Shown in pieces: positions 27,460 to 37,999 of a stretch of DNA of 39,481 nucleotides; within the stretch, counting starts at the first letter, position 1; every line of letters starts with the position of its first letter. Source of the stretch: Bacillus sp. RO1 (GTDB lineage: Bacteria; Bacillota; Bacilli; Bacillales; Bacillaceae_I); assembly GCF_012524115.1 (NCBI RefSeq), contig NZ_JAAZWB010000028.1:1-39481 (forward strand), in the 5' to 3' direction. Made by a program: the position numbers and the translations under genes. The notes below the pieces were generated by a model. That model was not told where the DNA came from, searched no databases, and saw only the letters and a list, made by a program, of their open reading frames with translations.

Positions 27460-27912
27460 TTACCTCGCTGACTTTCTGTACCCCTTTGCCTGCGCCTCTT
27501 CTTCTGTATGAAACCATTCCACTGGAGTCGTGCGGTCATAGAAAACGCCGCCTGGAACGTGATAAATGTATTCACCACGCGCATTCTTGTTTGCTTTTAT
27601 TAATGGGGGAGCCTCTTGCTGCTGTTCCTCTTCCGTTACTTCTTGTTTCAAATCATCTTCTGAAGTCAAAACGCTTAACTCTTCTTCTTTAACAGAATCC
27701 AACGTACTTTGTTTGGCTTCTTCTAAAGTACTGCGCTCGTTTTCTTTTGTTTTCTCCAATGTAGCAGCAATCGCTTCCAACGTTTGCTTTACTTGAAAAG
27801 CTGTTGTTTCCCTTGCCATTAACTGCTTATTCGTTTTGTTCAAGCGAAAGATTGTTACTAAACCACTGCCAATAACTAAGAAGTAAGATAAGGCCTTTAA
27901 TAGATTCTTCAA
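27460..27912 (-). CDS. membrane-anchored sunset-domain protein
   Basis: About 150 residues. An N-terminal hydrophobic helix (about 6-24) is followed by a charged, probably coiled-coil region (about 30-105) and a C-terminal domain IYHVPGGVFYDRTTPVEWFH then EEEAQAKGYRKS. That pattern, seen at the end of many nucleases and cell-surface proteins, I recognise as the sunset domain; its role is unknown. The TTG start at 27912 was chosen because GCGGGGAGTT lies just upstream and the helix begins there; the frame runs further up to 27966. Not part of the B. subtilis gene order as I know it. Confidence 0.72.
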   Translation of the reverse strand: MKNLLKALSYFLVIGSGLVTIFRLNKTNKQLMARETTAFQVKQTLEAIAATLEKTKENERSTLEEAKQSTLDSVKEEELSVLTSEDDLKQEVTEEEQQQEAPPLIKANKNARGEYIYHVPGGVFYDRTTPVEWFHTEEEAQAKGYRKSAR

Positions 27913-28048
27913 TACAAACTCCCCGCTTTCAATAAAAAAATAATATTCAGTTACTATTCCCTTCATTATAAGGTATTGAAACCCAATTCGTAAAAAAGAA
28001 AAATTCCTATCCGACTACTTGCTTTTCACCCAAAGTATGTTATATTCG

Positions 28049-28062
28049 ATTTCGGGTACAAT
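28049..28062 (+). promoter_or_regulatory. possible promoter element before tcdA
   Basis: ATTTCGGGTACAAT, identical to the string before the CDF gene. TACAAT would be the -10 box, about 50 bases before the tcdA start. No good -35 box is seen. Confidence 0.4.
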
Positions 28063-28112
28063 CTTTAAAAGGCATTAAAAATGAAACAAGCGATAAATGG
28101 AGTTGATATGCA

Positions 28113-28880
28113 GTGTTACACCAATTTTCACGAAACGAATTGGCGATAGGTAAAGAAGGTTTAGAAACCCTTAAAAATAGCACGGTTGCAGTATTAGGAA
28201 TAGGCGGGGTAGGGTCTTTCTCAGCAGAAGCGTTGGCGCGTTCGGGTGTCGGCCGTCTTATTTTAGTGGATAAAGATGATGTGGATATTACCAATGTAAA
28301 CCGTCAGATTCATGCACTTATGTCTACAGTGGGGCAACCAAAAGCTGATCTGATGAAAGCTCGTATTCAAGACATCAATCCTGACTGTGAAGTAATTGCA
28401 TTGAAAATGTTCTACACAGAAGAAACGTACGAGGAGTTCTTCAGCTATGGCTTGGATTATGTTATTGATGCTTCTGATACGATTTCCTATAAAATTCACT
28501 TAATGAAAGAGTGTCTAAAACGCAAGATTCCTATGGTCTCCAGTATGGGAGCGGCAAACAAGATGGATCCAACTCGCTTTAAAATGGCGGATATTTCCAA
28601 AACACATACAGATCCAATTGCAAAAGTCATCCGCACACGCCTTCGTAAAGAAGGGATACACCGTGGGATCAAGGTGGTTTTCTCTGATGAAAGCCCAATT
28701 GTCATTCGTGAGGATGTTCGTAAAACGGTAGGAAATGATAACGCAGAAATTCGCAAAGCAAAAATGCCACCTTCCTCCAATGCATTTGTTCCTTCTGTTG
28801 CGGGACTTATCCTTGGCGGGTACGTAATCAACAACATCTTGAAAGATGTAAAAATCCAACGTGTCGGTGGAAAACAATAA
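28113..28880 (+). CDS. tcdA: tRNA threonylcarbamoyladenosine dehydratase
   Basis: An E1-like enzyme that uses ATP to dehydrate t6A-37 of tRNA to the cyclic form ct6A. It has 255 residues. The nucleotide-binding fold shows LGIGGVGSFSAEALARSGVG near 29-48, then VDKDDVDITNVNRQ near 53, typical of the ThiF/MoeB/TcdA superfamily. The start is GTG at 28113; the N-terminus MLHQFSRNELAIGKEG is that of B. subtilis YrvM. Expected to be membrane-associated in other species. It is convergent with the rsfA-like gene. Confidence 0.94.
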   Translation: MLHQFSRNELAIGKEGLETLKNSTVAVLGIGGVGSFSAEALARSGVGRLILVDKDDVDITNVNRQIHALMSTVGQPKADLMKARIQDINPDCEVIALKMFYTEETYEEFFSYGLDYVIDASDTISYKIHLMKECLKRKIPMVSSMGAANKMDPTRFKMADISKTHTDPIAKVIRTRLRKEGIHRGIKVVFSDESPIVIREDVRKTVGNDNAEIRKAKMPPSSNAFVPSVAGLILGGYVINNILKDVKIQRVGGKQ

Positions 28881-28881
28881 T

Positions 28882-28927
28882 AAAAGAAAGAAGGCCTCAT
28901 CAACACATGACGAGGCCTTCTTTTTAT
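28882..28927. terminator. bidirectional terminator between tcdA and rsfA
   Basis: AAAGAAGGCCTC (28887-28898) and GAGGCCTTCTTT (28912-28923) pair perfectly, with A and T runs on the two sides. Confidence 0.93.
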
Positions 28928-28929
28928 TT

Positions 28930-29631
28930 TCACATCACTTCATCTTGTACGCCGTTGCCGGTTAATCTTCTTGCACGGTCCATGATCTGGACAAGCATTT
29001 CATAGTCTTCGTTTATCGCAACTTGTTGTTCTTCTAAATTCTTAAGCTGCTTTTCAAGGGATTGATTTTTCTGTTTCAGCAATTGATTCTCTTTTTGAAG
29101 CCTGTCACTTTCCAGCTGCAAGCGATAATCGGAATTCTGATGTTGGTGGAAATTTTGCAAAAAGTGAATGCAATCCTCAAGAGTAATGGAAGAAGATGCA
29201 GCCATAATTGCTTTTTCTTTTCGCACTGGAAGCGGTGCGTATTCTTCATCTTCTTCCATATCATATTCAAATGGTAGGCTGACCTTTTCCTTAGAATCTA
29301 ATTTTGGTGCAGGCAGCCATTCCAATTCGATTGGTTGATTGGTAGCTTTCTTTTCTGTAACAGATTCGCTTTTTTGTTGTTGCTTTGATTGCTTTTCCTG
29401 CGCTCGCTTTTTCTCTTTTCGTTGTTTCTTTGCTATAGCAACGGCAGGTTCATATTTTTTTCTGACTTCTGCATTCCATCTGAATCCACATGCGGCAGAT
29501 GTTCGATTTAAGGCATCCCCGACTTCTTCAAAGGCTGCAAGTTGCGTACCACCATCTCTTATGTATCGTAAAACAGTCTCAGCAAGCAATAAATCATCTT
29601 CATGGGACCATGCATCTTGTCTTACTTTCAT
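28930..29631 (-). CDS. RsfA-family prespore transcription factor
   Basis: 233 residues. The N-terminal 60 residues form a Myb/SANT-like DNA-binding domain (MKVRQDAWSHEDDLLLAETV then FEEVGDALNRTSAACGFRWN), the mark of the RsfA family, which in B. subtilis modulates sigma-F genes in the prespore. A long glutamine- and charge-rich middle and a C-terminal coiled coil (about 165-215) follow. The start at 29631 follows AAGGAGTGGAT; the longer frame to 29667 lacks a ribosome-binding site. B. subtilis has more than one member (RsfA, YlbO), so no symbol is given. Confidence 0.85.
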   Translation of the reverse strand: MKVRQDAWSHEDDLLLAETVLRYIRDGGTQLAAFEEVGDALNRTSAACGFRWNAEVRKKYEPAVAIAKKQRKEKKRAQEKQSKQQQKSESVTEKKATNQPIELEWLPAPKLDSKEKVSLPFEYDMEEDEEYAPLPVRKEKAIMAASSSITLEDCIHFLQNFHQHQNSDYRLQLESDRLQKENQLLKQKNQSLEKQLKNLEEQQVAINEDYEMLVQIMDRARRLTGNGVQDEVM

Positions 29632-29714
29632 TATAATCCACTCCTTAAAACGGTCGTTTTCTACCATCTTTTCCAGAAAAGAGGAGGAATATACGAAAGT
29701 TTACTAGATTAACA

Positions 29715-29746
29715 TAAAAAATAAGGGGAAATGGGTCCCCCTTATC
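29715..29746 (-). terminator. terminator overlapping the rarA stop codon
   Basis: On the minus strand AAGGGGG and CCCCTT form a stem followed by ATTTTTTA. The 5' arm overlaps the rarA stop codon at 29742. Confidence 0.82.
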
Positions 29747-31013
29747 TTTTCTTCTTCGTTTTTTCATATATTTGCCCAAGGGCGGTTTCGAATTTGCTAG
29801 TGTCTTTAGGTTTGTAATAGGATTTATGTTTCAGTTTATCCGGTAAGTATTGCTGAGCAACCCATCCGCTTGGGTAGTCATGCGGATATTTATATTCATT
29901 GCCTCTGCCAAGTGCGGCGGCTCCTTTGTAATGTGCGTCCTTCAGATGGGCAGGAACTTCGCCTACAAGTCCTTTTCTGATGTCAGCCAAGGCTTCATCC
30001 AGCGCTTTATAGGCGGAGTTTGACTTAGGAGACAAGCAAAGTTCGATAACCGCATTTGCTAAAGGGATCCTTGCTTCTGGGAATCCAAGTCTTTCTGCCG
30101 CTTCAATTGCAGAGAGAGTACGTGCCCCCGCTTGTGGATTGGCCAAGCTTATATCCTCATAAGCGATTACAAGCAGTCTTCTTCCAATACTCACAAGATC
30201 CCCTGCTTCAATCAATCGCCCTAAATAATGAAGAGCTGCATCCACGTCACTGCCGCGAATGGACTTTTGAAACGCGGATAATACGTCATAATGCCCATCC
30301 CCATCTTTGTCATGATAGAAGCTTTTCTTTTGCAGGCATTCTTCAGCCGTTTCGACACCAATAAGTATTTTTCCATCATCATTTGGAGTAGTGGACAGTA
30401 CGGCTAGCTCCAATGCATTTAACGCAGAACGGACATCCCCGCCGCAACCATTTGCAAAATGCTCCAATGCTCCGTCATCCAGTTCAACTTGATAGTCACC
30501 TAAACCTCGTTCTTCGTCTCTCACCGCTTGCGTGATGACTTGTTTGATTTCCGTTACAGACAAAGGATGCAGCTCGAAAATTTGGCATCTGCTACGAATG
30601 GCAGGATTGATTGCATGATAAGGGTTGCTTGTAGTGGCTCCAATCAAAACAATTCTTCCATTTTCAAGGTGAGGCAACAAGAAGTCCTGTTTCGCCTTAT
30701 CAAGTCGGTGGACTTCATCCAAAATAAGGATGACCTTGCCTGACATCTTTGCTTCTTCTGCTACTATTTCCATGTCTTTTTTATTATGTACCACCGCATT
30801 TAATGTCCGGAATGCATATTGTGTACTGCCGGCAATGGCTGTGGCGATGGACGTTTTTCCTATTCCAGGGGGCCCGTAAAGAATCATAGAGGAGAGATGT
30901 TTTGCTTTTACCATTCGTTGAATGATTTTCCCTTCTCCTACAAGATGCTCCTGACCTACCATTTCATCTATGGTGCGAGGCCTCATCCTAAAGGCCAGTG
31001 GTTTATTGTTCAT
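29742..31013 (-). CDS. rarA: replication-associated recombination protein A (RarA/MgsA)
   Basis: AAA+ ATPase related to RuvB and clamp-loader subunits that acts at stalled replication forks. It has 423 residues. The N-terminus has PLAFRMRPRTIDEMVGQEHL, Walker A YGPPGIGKTS near 42-51, Walker B LILDEVHRLDKAKQD near 95-109 and sensor I GATTSNP near 125. The C-terminal tetramerisation region includes DSFxxx-like ending with GNEYKYPHDYPSGWV near 370. Corresponds to B. subtilis yrvN. It is divergent from the YczE-like gene and cymR. Confidence 0.95.
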   Translation of the reverse strand: MNNKPLAFRMRPRTIDEMVGQEHLVGEGKIIQRMVKAKHLSSMILYGPPGIGKTSIATAIAGSTQYAFRTLNAVVHNKKDMEIVAEEAKMSGKVILILDEVHRLDKAKQDFLLPHLENGRIVLIGATTSNPYHAINPAIRSRCQIFELHPLSVTEIKQVITQAVRDEERGLGDYQVELDDGALEHFANGCGGDVRSALNALELAVLSTTPNDDGKILIGVETAEECLQKKSFYHDKDGDGHYDVLSAFQKSIRGSDVDAALHYLGRLIEAGDLVSIGRRLLVIAYEDISLANPQAGARTLSAIEAAERLGFPEARIPLANAVIELCLSPKSNSAYKALDEALADIRKGLVGEVPAHLKDAHYKGAAALGRGNEYKYPHDYPSGWVAQQYLPDKLKHKSYYKPKDTSKFETALGQIYEKTKKKR

Positions 31014-31121
31014 TTAAACACCTTCCTGCATACAATGACATCTAGTGTCCCATACCCACTGTACCATAATTAGCAACATGCATTAAAACAAAACAGACAA
31101 AATGTAAAACCTTTGAAATTA

Positions 31122-31130
31122 TGCTATAAT
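31122..31130 (+). promoter_or_regulatory. extended -10 promoter of the YczE-like gene
   Basis: TGCTATAAT is an extended -10 box (TGnTATAAT), 55 bases before the gene. A clear -35 box is lacking, which fits this promoter type. Confidence 0.7.
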
Positions 31131-31185
31131 AGGATAGATTTTAAACAGAGACAGAAACGAGTAAAGACAGAAGGGTAGAGGCTGC

Positions 31186-31860
31186 ATGCAAGGAGAGCGG
31201 AGTATAGGCAGAAGGTTGTTTTTGGCAAAATGGGCCATCTATTTTTTCGGGTTGTTCATTATGGCCTTTGGAATTGTCTTAATGATACGTGCTGACTTGG
31301 GCAGTGCGCCATGGGATGTCTTTCACATTGGACTCTTCTATCAAATCGGACTCACGATTGGTACCTGGTCCATTATTGTGGGCTTTTTTATTTTGATGAT
31401 CTCTACTATGATTACGAAAAAGCTGCCTCCATTAGGAGCTTTTTTGAATATGCTTATGGTCGGAATCTTCATTGATTTGTATATGATGATCCCCCAATTG
31501 CACACGCCAAACCTGTTTATCGGGAAGCTTGCCATGCTCTTATTAGGTGTATTAGTCATTGGACTCGGAATTGGTGTCTACATTTCCTCCCGTTGTGGTG
31601 CAGGGCCAAGAGATAGCCTAATGATTGCATTGACGGAAGTGACAGGGTGGAAAGTGCAATATATTAGATTAGGAATGGAATTAGTAGTATTATGTTTAGG
31701 TTGGCTTTTAGGTGGACCTGTCTTTATCGGTACCATACTATTCAGTCTTACTATCGGGAGCATCGTCGGCCTGACGCTGCCTGCCTGTCAAAGGGCAACG
31801 GACTCATTACTTGAAAAAATTCAACATAAAAAAGATAAAAAGGTAACTTTTCAAATATAG
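31186..31860 (+). CDS. YczE/YyaS/YitT family integral membrane protein
   Basis: 224 residues with five or six membrane helices. RADLGSAPWDVFHIGLFYQI (near 42-61) and the repeated-like SSRCGAGPRDSLMIALTEVT (near 134-153) are the two matching loops of the YczE family, in which the two halves look alike. In B. subtilis YczE affects bacillaene production, but family functions are mostly unknown. The ATG follows AGAGGCTGC, a weak ribosome-binding site. It lies just upstream of cymR on the same strand, not a position I know from B. subtilis. Confidence 0.85.
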   Translation: MQGERSIGRRLFLAKWAIYFFGLFIMAFGIVLMIRADLGSAPWDVFHIGLFYQIGLTIGTWSIIVGFFILMISTMITKKLPPLGAFLNMLMVGIFIDLYMMIPQLHTPNLFIGKLAMLLLGVLVIGLGIGVYISSRCGAGPRDSLMIALTEVTGWKVQYIRLGMELVVLCLGWLLGGPVFIGTILFSLTIGSIVGLTLPACQRATDSLLEKIQHKKDKKVTFQI

Positions 31861-31892
31861 AAACTGAATAGAAAGAGTAGAGGTGTTCGGAG

Positions 31893-32309
31893 ATGAAAAT
31901 TTCAACTAAAGGACGTTATGGATTGACCATTATGATTGAACTCGCAAAAAATGTAGGAGAAGGTCCACTTTCGTTAAAAACGATTGCGCAAACGCACGAC
32001 CTATCGGAGCATTATTTGGAGCAATTAATTGCACCCCTTCGTAATGCTGGACTTGTAAAAAGTATAAGAGGGGCGTATGGTGGTTATATTTTAGCAGATG
32101 AACCAACGAAAATTACAGCTGGAGATATCATTCGTGTTCTAGAAGGCCCAATTAGCCCGGTTGAGGTAATTGACGATGAAGAACCAGCAAAACGAGAGCT
32201 ATGGATTCGGATCCGTGATGCGGTTAAAGACGTATTGGATAGTACAACACTTGATGATTTGGCCAATTATGAAGGCGGAGATCAAGAAGCATATATGTTC
32301 TACATCTAA
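31893..32309 (+). CDS. cymR: cysteine metabolism repressor CymR
   Basis: An Rrf2-family regulator that, with the cysteine synthase CysK as co-repressor, shuts off sulfur uptake and cysteine synthesis genes. It has 138 residues. The winged helix-turn-helix begins MKISTKGRYGLTIMIELAKN, with HDLSEHYLEQLIAPLRNAGLV broken across the recognition helix and IRGAYGGY at the wing. It lacks the three cysteines of the iron-sulfur sensor IscR, which fits CymR. TTCGGAG precedes the ATG. It is followed by iscS, as in B. subtilis. Confidence 0.94.
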   Translation: MKISTKGRYGLTIMIELAKNVGEGPLSLKTIAQTHDLSEHYLEQLIAPLRNAGLVKSIRGAYGGYILADEPTKITAGDIIRVLEGPISPVEVIDDEEPAKRELWIRIRDAVKDVLDSTTLDDLANYEGGDQEAYMFYI

Positions 32310-32356
32310 GCAGTGGAACAGGGGAACATTAACTAGAAGGAAAGGAGGCGTCCTCA

Positions 32357-33508
32357 TTGAAACAGATTTATTTAGACCATGCGGCAACGTCACCCATTCA
32401 CCCAGCTGTCCTCGATAGTATGCTTCCTGTCATGAGAGAGGATTTCGGCAATCCTTCCAGTATCCATCGATTTGGAAGGAAAACAAGGCACCTCGTTGAT
32501 GAAGCAAGGCACGTTGCAGCTACTTCCATCGGTGCGAAAGAAACAGAAATCATTTTTACAAGTGGCGGAACAGAAGCGGACAATCTAGCCATTATCGGGG
32601 TCGCGCGAGCCAATAGAATACGTGGGAATCATATCATTACAACCCAAATTGAACACCATGCGGTTCTCCATACATGTGAACAATTAGAAAAAGAAGGCTT
32701 TGATATTACGTATTTGCCTGTAGATCAAGATGGACAGATTAAATTAGCTGATTTAAAAGCTGCACTTACCGACCAAACCATTCTTGTCACCATCATGTAT
32801 GGAAATAATGAGGTAGGAACGGTTCAGCCTATTAACGAAATTGGCGATTTATTGAAGGAACATCAAGCTTATTTTCATACAGATGCTGTACAAGCTTTCG
32901 GACTTCTTCCTATCAATGTGGAAGAACAGGGCATTGATTTTCTTTCCATGTCCTCCCATAAAATCAACGGTCCTAAGGGAGTTGGCTTCTTATATGCAAG
33001 GTCAGGGACAACATTCTCCAATTTGACATATGGTGGGGAACAAGAACGCAAACGACGCGCAGGCACAGAAAATGTTGCTGGAATCGTCGGATTGAAAACA
33101 GCGATTGAATTAAGTATGGAGCAAGCAATAGAAAAAGTGGCATTGTATAAAAGCTTTAAAGAAACAATGCTACAAGTGTGGCGCGAAGAAGATGTGTCTT
33201 TTGAAGTTAACAGCGGTTCAGAAGAAACATTACCTCATGTGCTGAATGTATACTTTCCAGGTACCAATGTAGAGTCCTTGTTGGTTAACATGGATTTGGC
33301 AGGTATTGCAGTGTCTAGCGGGTCGGCATGCACAGCAGGATCCATCGACCCTTCCCATGTCCTAGTCGCCATGTTCGGAAAAGACTCTGACAAAATTGCT
33401 TCCTCCATCCGTTTCAGCTTTGGACTGGGAAATACAATCGAAGATATCACACATGCTGCAAACGAAACAGCCAAAGTCGTAAAAAGGCTAACGCGAAATA
33501 ATAGATAA
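32357..33508 (+). CDS. iscS: cysteine desulfurase (IscS/YrvO type)
   Basis: PLP enzyme that takes sulfur from cysteine and passes it as persulfide; in B. subtilis YrvO serves the thiouridylase MnmA. It has 383 residues. The start YLDHAATSP is typical, TDAVQAFG near 175 binds PLP, the PLP lysine is K202 in SSHKINGPKG, and the active-site cysteine is C325 in SSGSACTAGS. The start is TTG after AAAGGAGGCG. It sits between cymR and mnmA, so sulfur control, sulfur mobilisation and tRNA thiolation genes are side by side. Confidence 0.95.
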   Translation: MKQIYLDHAATSPIHPAVLDSMLPVMREDFGNPSSIHRFGRKTRHLVDEARHVAATSIGAKETEIIFTSGGTEADNLAIIGVARANRIRGNHIITTQIEHHAVLHTCEQLEKEGFDITYLPVDQDGQIKLADLKAALTDQTILVTIMYGNNEVGTVQPINEIGDLLKEHQAYFHTDAVQAFGLLPINVEEQGIDFLSMSSHKINGPKGVGFLYARSGTTFSNLTYGGEQERKRRAGTENVAGIVGLKTAIELSMEQAIEKVALYKSFKETMLQVWREEDVSFEVNSGSEETLPHVLNVYFPGTNVESLLVNMDLAGIAVSSGSACTAGSIDPSHVLVAMFGKDSDKIASSIRFSFGLGNTIEDITHAANETAKVVKRLTRNNR

Positions 33509-33527
33509 TATAGTTAATTAGAATCAC

Positions 33528-34806
<1,279 letters not shown>

Positions 34807-34810
34807 AAGT

Positions 34811-34846
34811 GAAAACCTCGATTCCATAAGGAATGGAGGTTTTCTC
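34811..34846 (+). terminator. rho-independent terminator after mnmA
   Basis: GAAAACCTCGATTCC and GGAATGGAGGTTTTC pair over 15 positions with one wobble or mismatch around ATAA, ending in a T-rich arm. Confidence 0.9.
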
Positions 34847-34893
34847 TATGATATACTAAAAAGACTGAGAAAATAGATGAGGTGTACGTAAAA

Positions 34894-35550
34894 ATGAAAG
34901 ATAATAATGCATTAGGTATTCAATACCTACAAGAAGGAAAGTACGAAGAGGCACTTTCAGCTTTTTCAAATGAGATTGAAGAGAATCCGGATAATGCGGT
35001 AGCATATGTGAATTTTGGAAATGTATTAAGTGCTGTTGGCGAACTTGAGAAAGCAATGAAGTTTTTTGAACGTGCGCTGGAAAAAGACGATACAATCGGA
35101 ACTGCTCATTATGGTCTTGGAAATGTCTATTATCAGCTTGAAAAATGGAATGAAGCAAAAGATCAGTTTGAACTTGCGATGAAGAAAGGTGTTAATGACA
35201 GTGATATCTTCTTTATGCTTGGGATGACCCTATTACAATTTGAACAGTCGAAGCTTGCCCTGCCATATTTTCAACGTGCTGTAGAATTAAAACCTGAAGA
35301 TGCAGAGGCAAGGTTTCAATACGGACTTTGCTTAGCAGGCCAAGGTCTGATTAAAGAAGCCACAATGGAGTTTGAAAAGGTAGTAGATGCAGATTCAATG
35401 CACGCGGATGCCTATTATAACTTAGGTGTTGCTTATGCCTACCAAGAAAACAGGGAAAAAGCGTTGGAGAATCTGGATAAAGCATTGGATGTACAGGCAG
35501 ATCACATGCTAGCTGCACATGCGAAAAAAATTCTCACAGAAGAAAACTAG
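34894..35550 (+). CDS. yrrB: tetratricopeptide repeat protein (YrrB-like)
   Basis: 218 residues made almost entirely of TPR units: about six 34-residue helix pairs with the usual A/G-Y-x-x-LG pattern (for example AVAYVNFGNVLSAVGELEKA near 36 and ADAYYNLGVAYAYQENREKA near 171). TPR proteins act as scaffolds; the partner is unknown. GATGAGGTG precedes the ATG at 34894; a GTG at 34882 overlaps that site. The gene lies between mnmA and recD2, where B. subtilis yrrB is found, and the solved YrrB fold is a TPR. Confidence 0.88.
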   Translation: MKDNNALGIQYLQEGKYEEALSAFSNEIEENPDNAVAYVNFGNVLSAVGELEKAMKFFERALEKDDTIGTAHYGLGNVYYQLEKWNEAKDQFELAMKKGVNDSDIFFMLGMTLLQFEQSKLALPYFQRAVELKPEDAEARFQYGLCLAGQGLIKEATMEFEKVVDADSMHADAYYNLGVAYAYQENREKALENLDKALDVQADHMLAAHAKKILTEEN

Positions 35551-35568
35551 GGAACGGAGGGGAATTCC

Positions 35569-37971
35569 ATGAAGGACCAAAAGCAGCAATCCTCCCTCGA
35601 TTTATTCGAGGAACATGAAAAGTTTATTAAAGGATCCCATCTCGTCACGATTTTCCATAATGAATCCAATATGTATTCAGTGGTGCGTATCAGAGTGACG
35701 GAGACGAATGTTGCCTATGAAGAAAAAGAAGCGGTCGTGACTGGTTATTTCCCTCGCATTCATGAAGACGAGACATACATATTTTTCGGACAGATGAAGG
35801 AACATCCTCGGTTTGGACTTCAGTTTCATGTGGAGCACTTTCGTAAGGACATTCCACAAACAAGACACGGTATTGTCCAGTATCTTTCAAGTGATCTGTT
35901 TTCAGGCATCGGCAGAAAGACAGCAGAGAAAATTGCAGATGCGCTTGGTGAAAATGCCATTTCAAAAATACTCGAGAATCCTTCTGTACTTGATTCCATT
36001 CCAAAGCTTGCCGGTGATAAAGCAAAACTGCTTTATGATACGTTGATGGAACATCAAGGGTTGGAACAGGTCATGATTGCCTTGTCACAGTTTGGTTTTG
36101 GCCCGCAGTTGTCCATGAAAATTTATCAGGCTTATAAAGAGCAAACGATTGAAACACTGCAGAAAAACCCGTACGAGCTTGTGGAAACAGTAGAGGGTAT
36201 TGGTTTTGCCAGAGCAGATGAACTTGGAAATCACTTCGGTATTTCTGGAAATCATCCAGATCGCATCAGGGCCGGCTGCTTGTATATGCTCGAACAGCAT
36301 TCCATGCAGGAAGGCCATTGTTATGTGTTGGAAGACCAGCTTACGGAAGCGGTCGTCAGACTTTTAAATGAAAAGCAGCATGGCCTTGTCGCAGAGTCTG
36401 ACATTTCTCGGGAAATTATGCAACTAACAGAAGAAGGGAAACTTAAAGTTGAGGAAGGCAAAGTTTACTTACCTAGCCTCTATTTTTCTGAGCAAGGAGT
36501 GGTTACAAATATAAAAAGGGTGCTCGAGCAAACCCAATATGCCGACCAGTTTCCTGAGTCAGAGTTCCTGCTTGCATTAGGTGAATTAGAAGACAGACTA
36601 AAGGTTCAGTATGCTCCTTCGCAAAAAGAAGCCATTCAGCAAGCATTAATGACGCCCATGCTTCTTTTGACTGGTGGACCTGGGACAGGTAAAACAACCG
36701 TAATCAAGGGAATCGTAGAACTGTACGCAGACCTTCATGGTTGTTCATTGGAACCTAATGATTACAGCAAGGATGATCCTTTTCCGATTATGCTTGTTGC
36801 CCCAACAGGCCGTGCTGCCAAACGCATGAGCGAAGCAACTGGGCTTCCTTCTTTGACTATCCATAGGCTACTCGGTTGGAATGGCTCGGAGGGGTTCCAA
36901 CATGACGAAGAAAATCCCATAACAGGGAAGCTTCTCATTGTGGATGAAGTCTCGATGGTGGATATCTGGCTTGCCAATCAACTGTTCAAATCTCTCCCTG
37001 AGGACATACAGGTCGTATTGGTGGGAGATGAAGATCAGCTTCCTTCTGTTGGTCCCGGACAAGTATTAAAAGATTTACTGGCATCTAAAGTCATCCCTAC
37101 CGTTCAACTGACTGACATCTACAGACAGGCAGATGGTTCATCGATCATTGAGTTGGCCCACGACATGAAGGACGGTGTAGTGCCCACAGACATTTCATCT
37201 GGTCAGAAAGATCGCTCCTTTATAAAATGCGGGCAGTCACAAATATTGGATGTAGTAAAAAAAGTATGTGCAAACGCGCAAAGCAAGGGCTATACGGCAC
37301 GTGATATACAGGTGCTTGCACCTATGTATAGAGGAACTGCCGGTATAGATAAACTAAATGAAATGCTTCAGGAACTTTTTAATCCCAAAAGTGAACAGCG
37401 ACGAGAATTGAGTTTCGGGAATGTGGTATACCGAACGGGTGATAAAGTGCTGCAGCTTGTCAATCAACCAGAAAGTAATGTATTCAACGGTGACATAGGT
37501 GAAGTAGTTTCCATCTTTTATGCAAAAGAAAATACGGAAAAACAAGACATGGTCATTGTTTCTTTTGATGGCAATGAAGTGACTTACACGAAACAAGATC
37601 TTGGGCAGATAACTCATGCCTATTGCTGTTCCATACATAAGTCCCAAGGAAGTGAATTCCCTATTGTCGTATTGCCTGTAGTGAAAAGCTATTACCGGAT
37701 GTTACGACGAAATCTACTTTATACAGCAGTTACACGTGCTAAGCGTTTTTTAATTCTTTGTGGCGAAGAAGAAGCATTAAAACTTGGCGTGCAGCGTGCG
37801 GATGAAATGGCAAGGCAAACATCCTTAAAAGACAGGCTGCAAACAAAACAGTCCGAAACTTTACCAGACGAAGAAGTTATTGATCCTGTACTTCAAGAAG
37901 TCCCTTTCTGGAAAGACGCCAACATTGGCATGGAAAACGTAAGTCCGTATGACTTTATGGAAGAAGAATAA
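35569..37971 (+). CDS. recD2: RecD2-type ATP-dependent DNA helicase
   Basis: A 5'-3' superfamily 1B helicase that works without RecBC in replication-fork and mismatch repair. It has 800 residues. An N-terminal OB-like part is followed by helix-hairpin-helix repeats (SGIGRKTAEKIADAL near 106 and VEGIGFARADELG near 208). Walker A GGPGTGKTT is near 366, Walker B LLIVDEVSMVD near 453, and the C-terminal motif VI region LYTAVTRAKR near 716. GGAACGGAGGGG precedes the ATG. It is 19 bases after the TPR gene and probably co-transcribed. Equivalent to B. subtilis yrrC. Confidence 0.96.
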   Translation: MKDQKQQSSLDLFEEHEKFIKGSHLVTIFHNESNMYSVVRIRVTETNVAYEEKEAVVTGYFPRIHEDETYIFFGQMKEHPRFGLQFHVEHFRKDIPQTRHGIVQYLSSDLFSGIGRKTAEKIADALGENAISKILENPSVLDSIPKLAGDKAKLLYDTLMEHQGLEQVMIALSQFGFGPQLSMKIYQAYKEQTIETLQKNPYELVETVEGIGFARADELGNHFGISGNHPDRIRAGCLYMLEQHSMQEGHCYVLEDQLTEAVVRLLNEKQHGLVAESDISREIMQLTEEGKLKVEEGKVYLPSLYFSEQGVVTNIKRVLEQTQYADQFPESEFLLALGELEDRLKVQYAPSQKEAIQQALMTPMLLLTGGPGTGKTTVIKGIVELYADLHGCSLEPNDYSKDDPFPIMLVAPTGRAAKRMSEATGLPSLTIHRLLGWNGSEGFQHDEENPITGKLLIVDEVSMVDIWLANQLFKSLPEDIQVVLVGDEDQLPSVGPGQVLKDLLASKVIPTVQLTDIYRQADGSSIIELAHDMKDGVVPTDISSGQKDRSFIKCGQSQILDVVKKVCANAQSKGYTARDIQVLAPMYRGTAGIDKLNEMLQELFNPKSEQRRELSFGNVVYRTGDKVLQLVNQPESNVFNGDIGEVVSIFYAKENTEKQDMVIVSFDGNEVTYTKQDLGQITHAYCCSIHKSQGSEFPIVVLPVVKSYYRMLRRNLLYTAVTRAKRFLILCGEEEALKLGVQRADEMARQTSLKDRLQTKQSETLPDEEVIDPVLQEVPFWKDANIGMENVSPYDFMEEE

Positions 37972-37999
37972 GGAAATACAAAAAAACTACAGTAACGTA

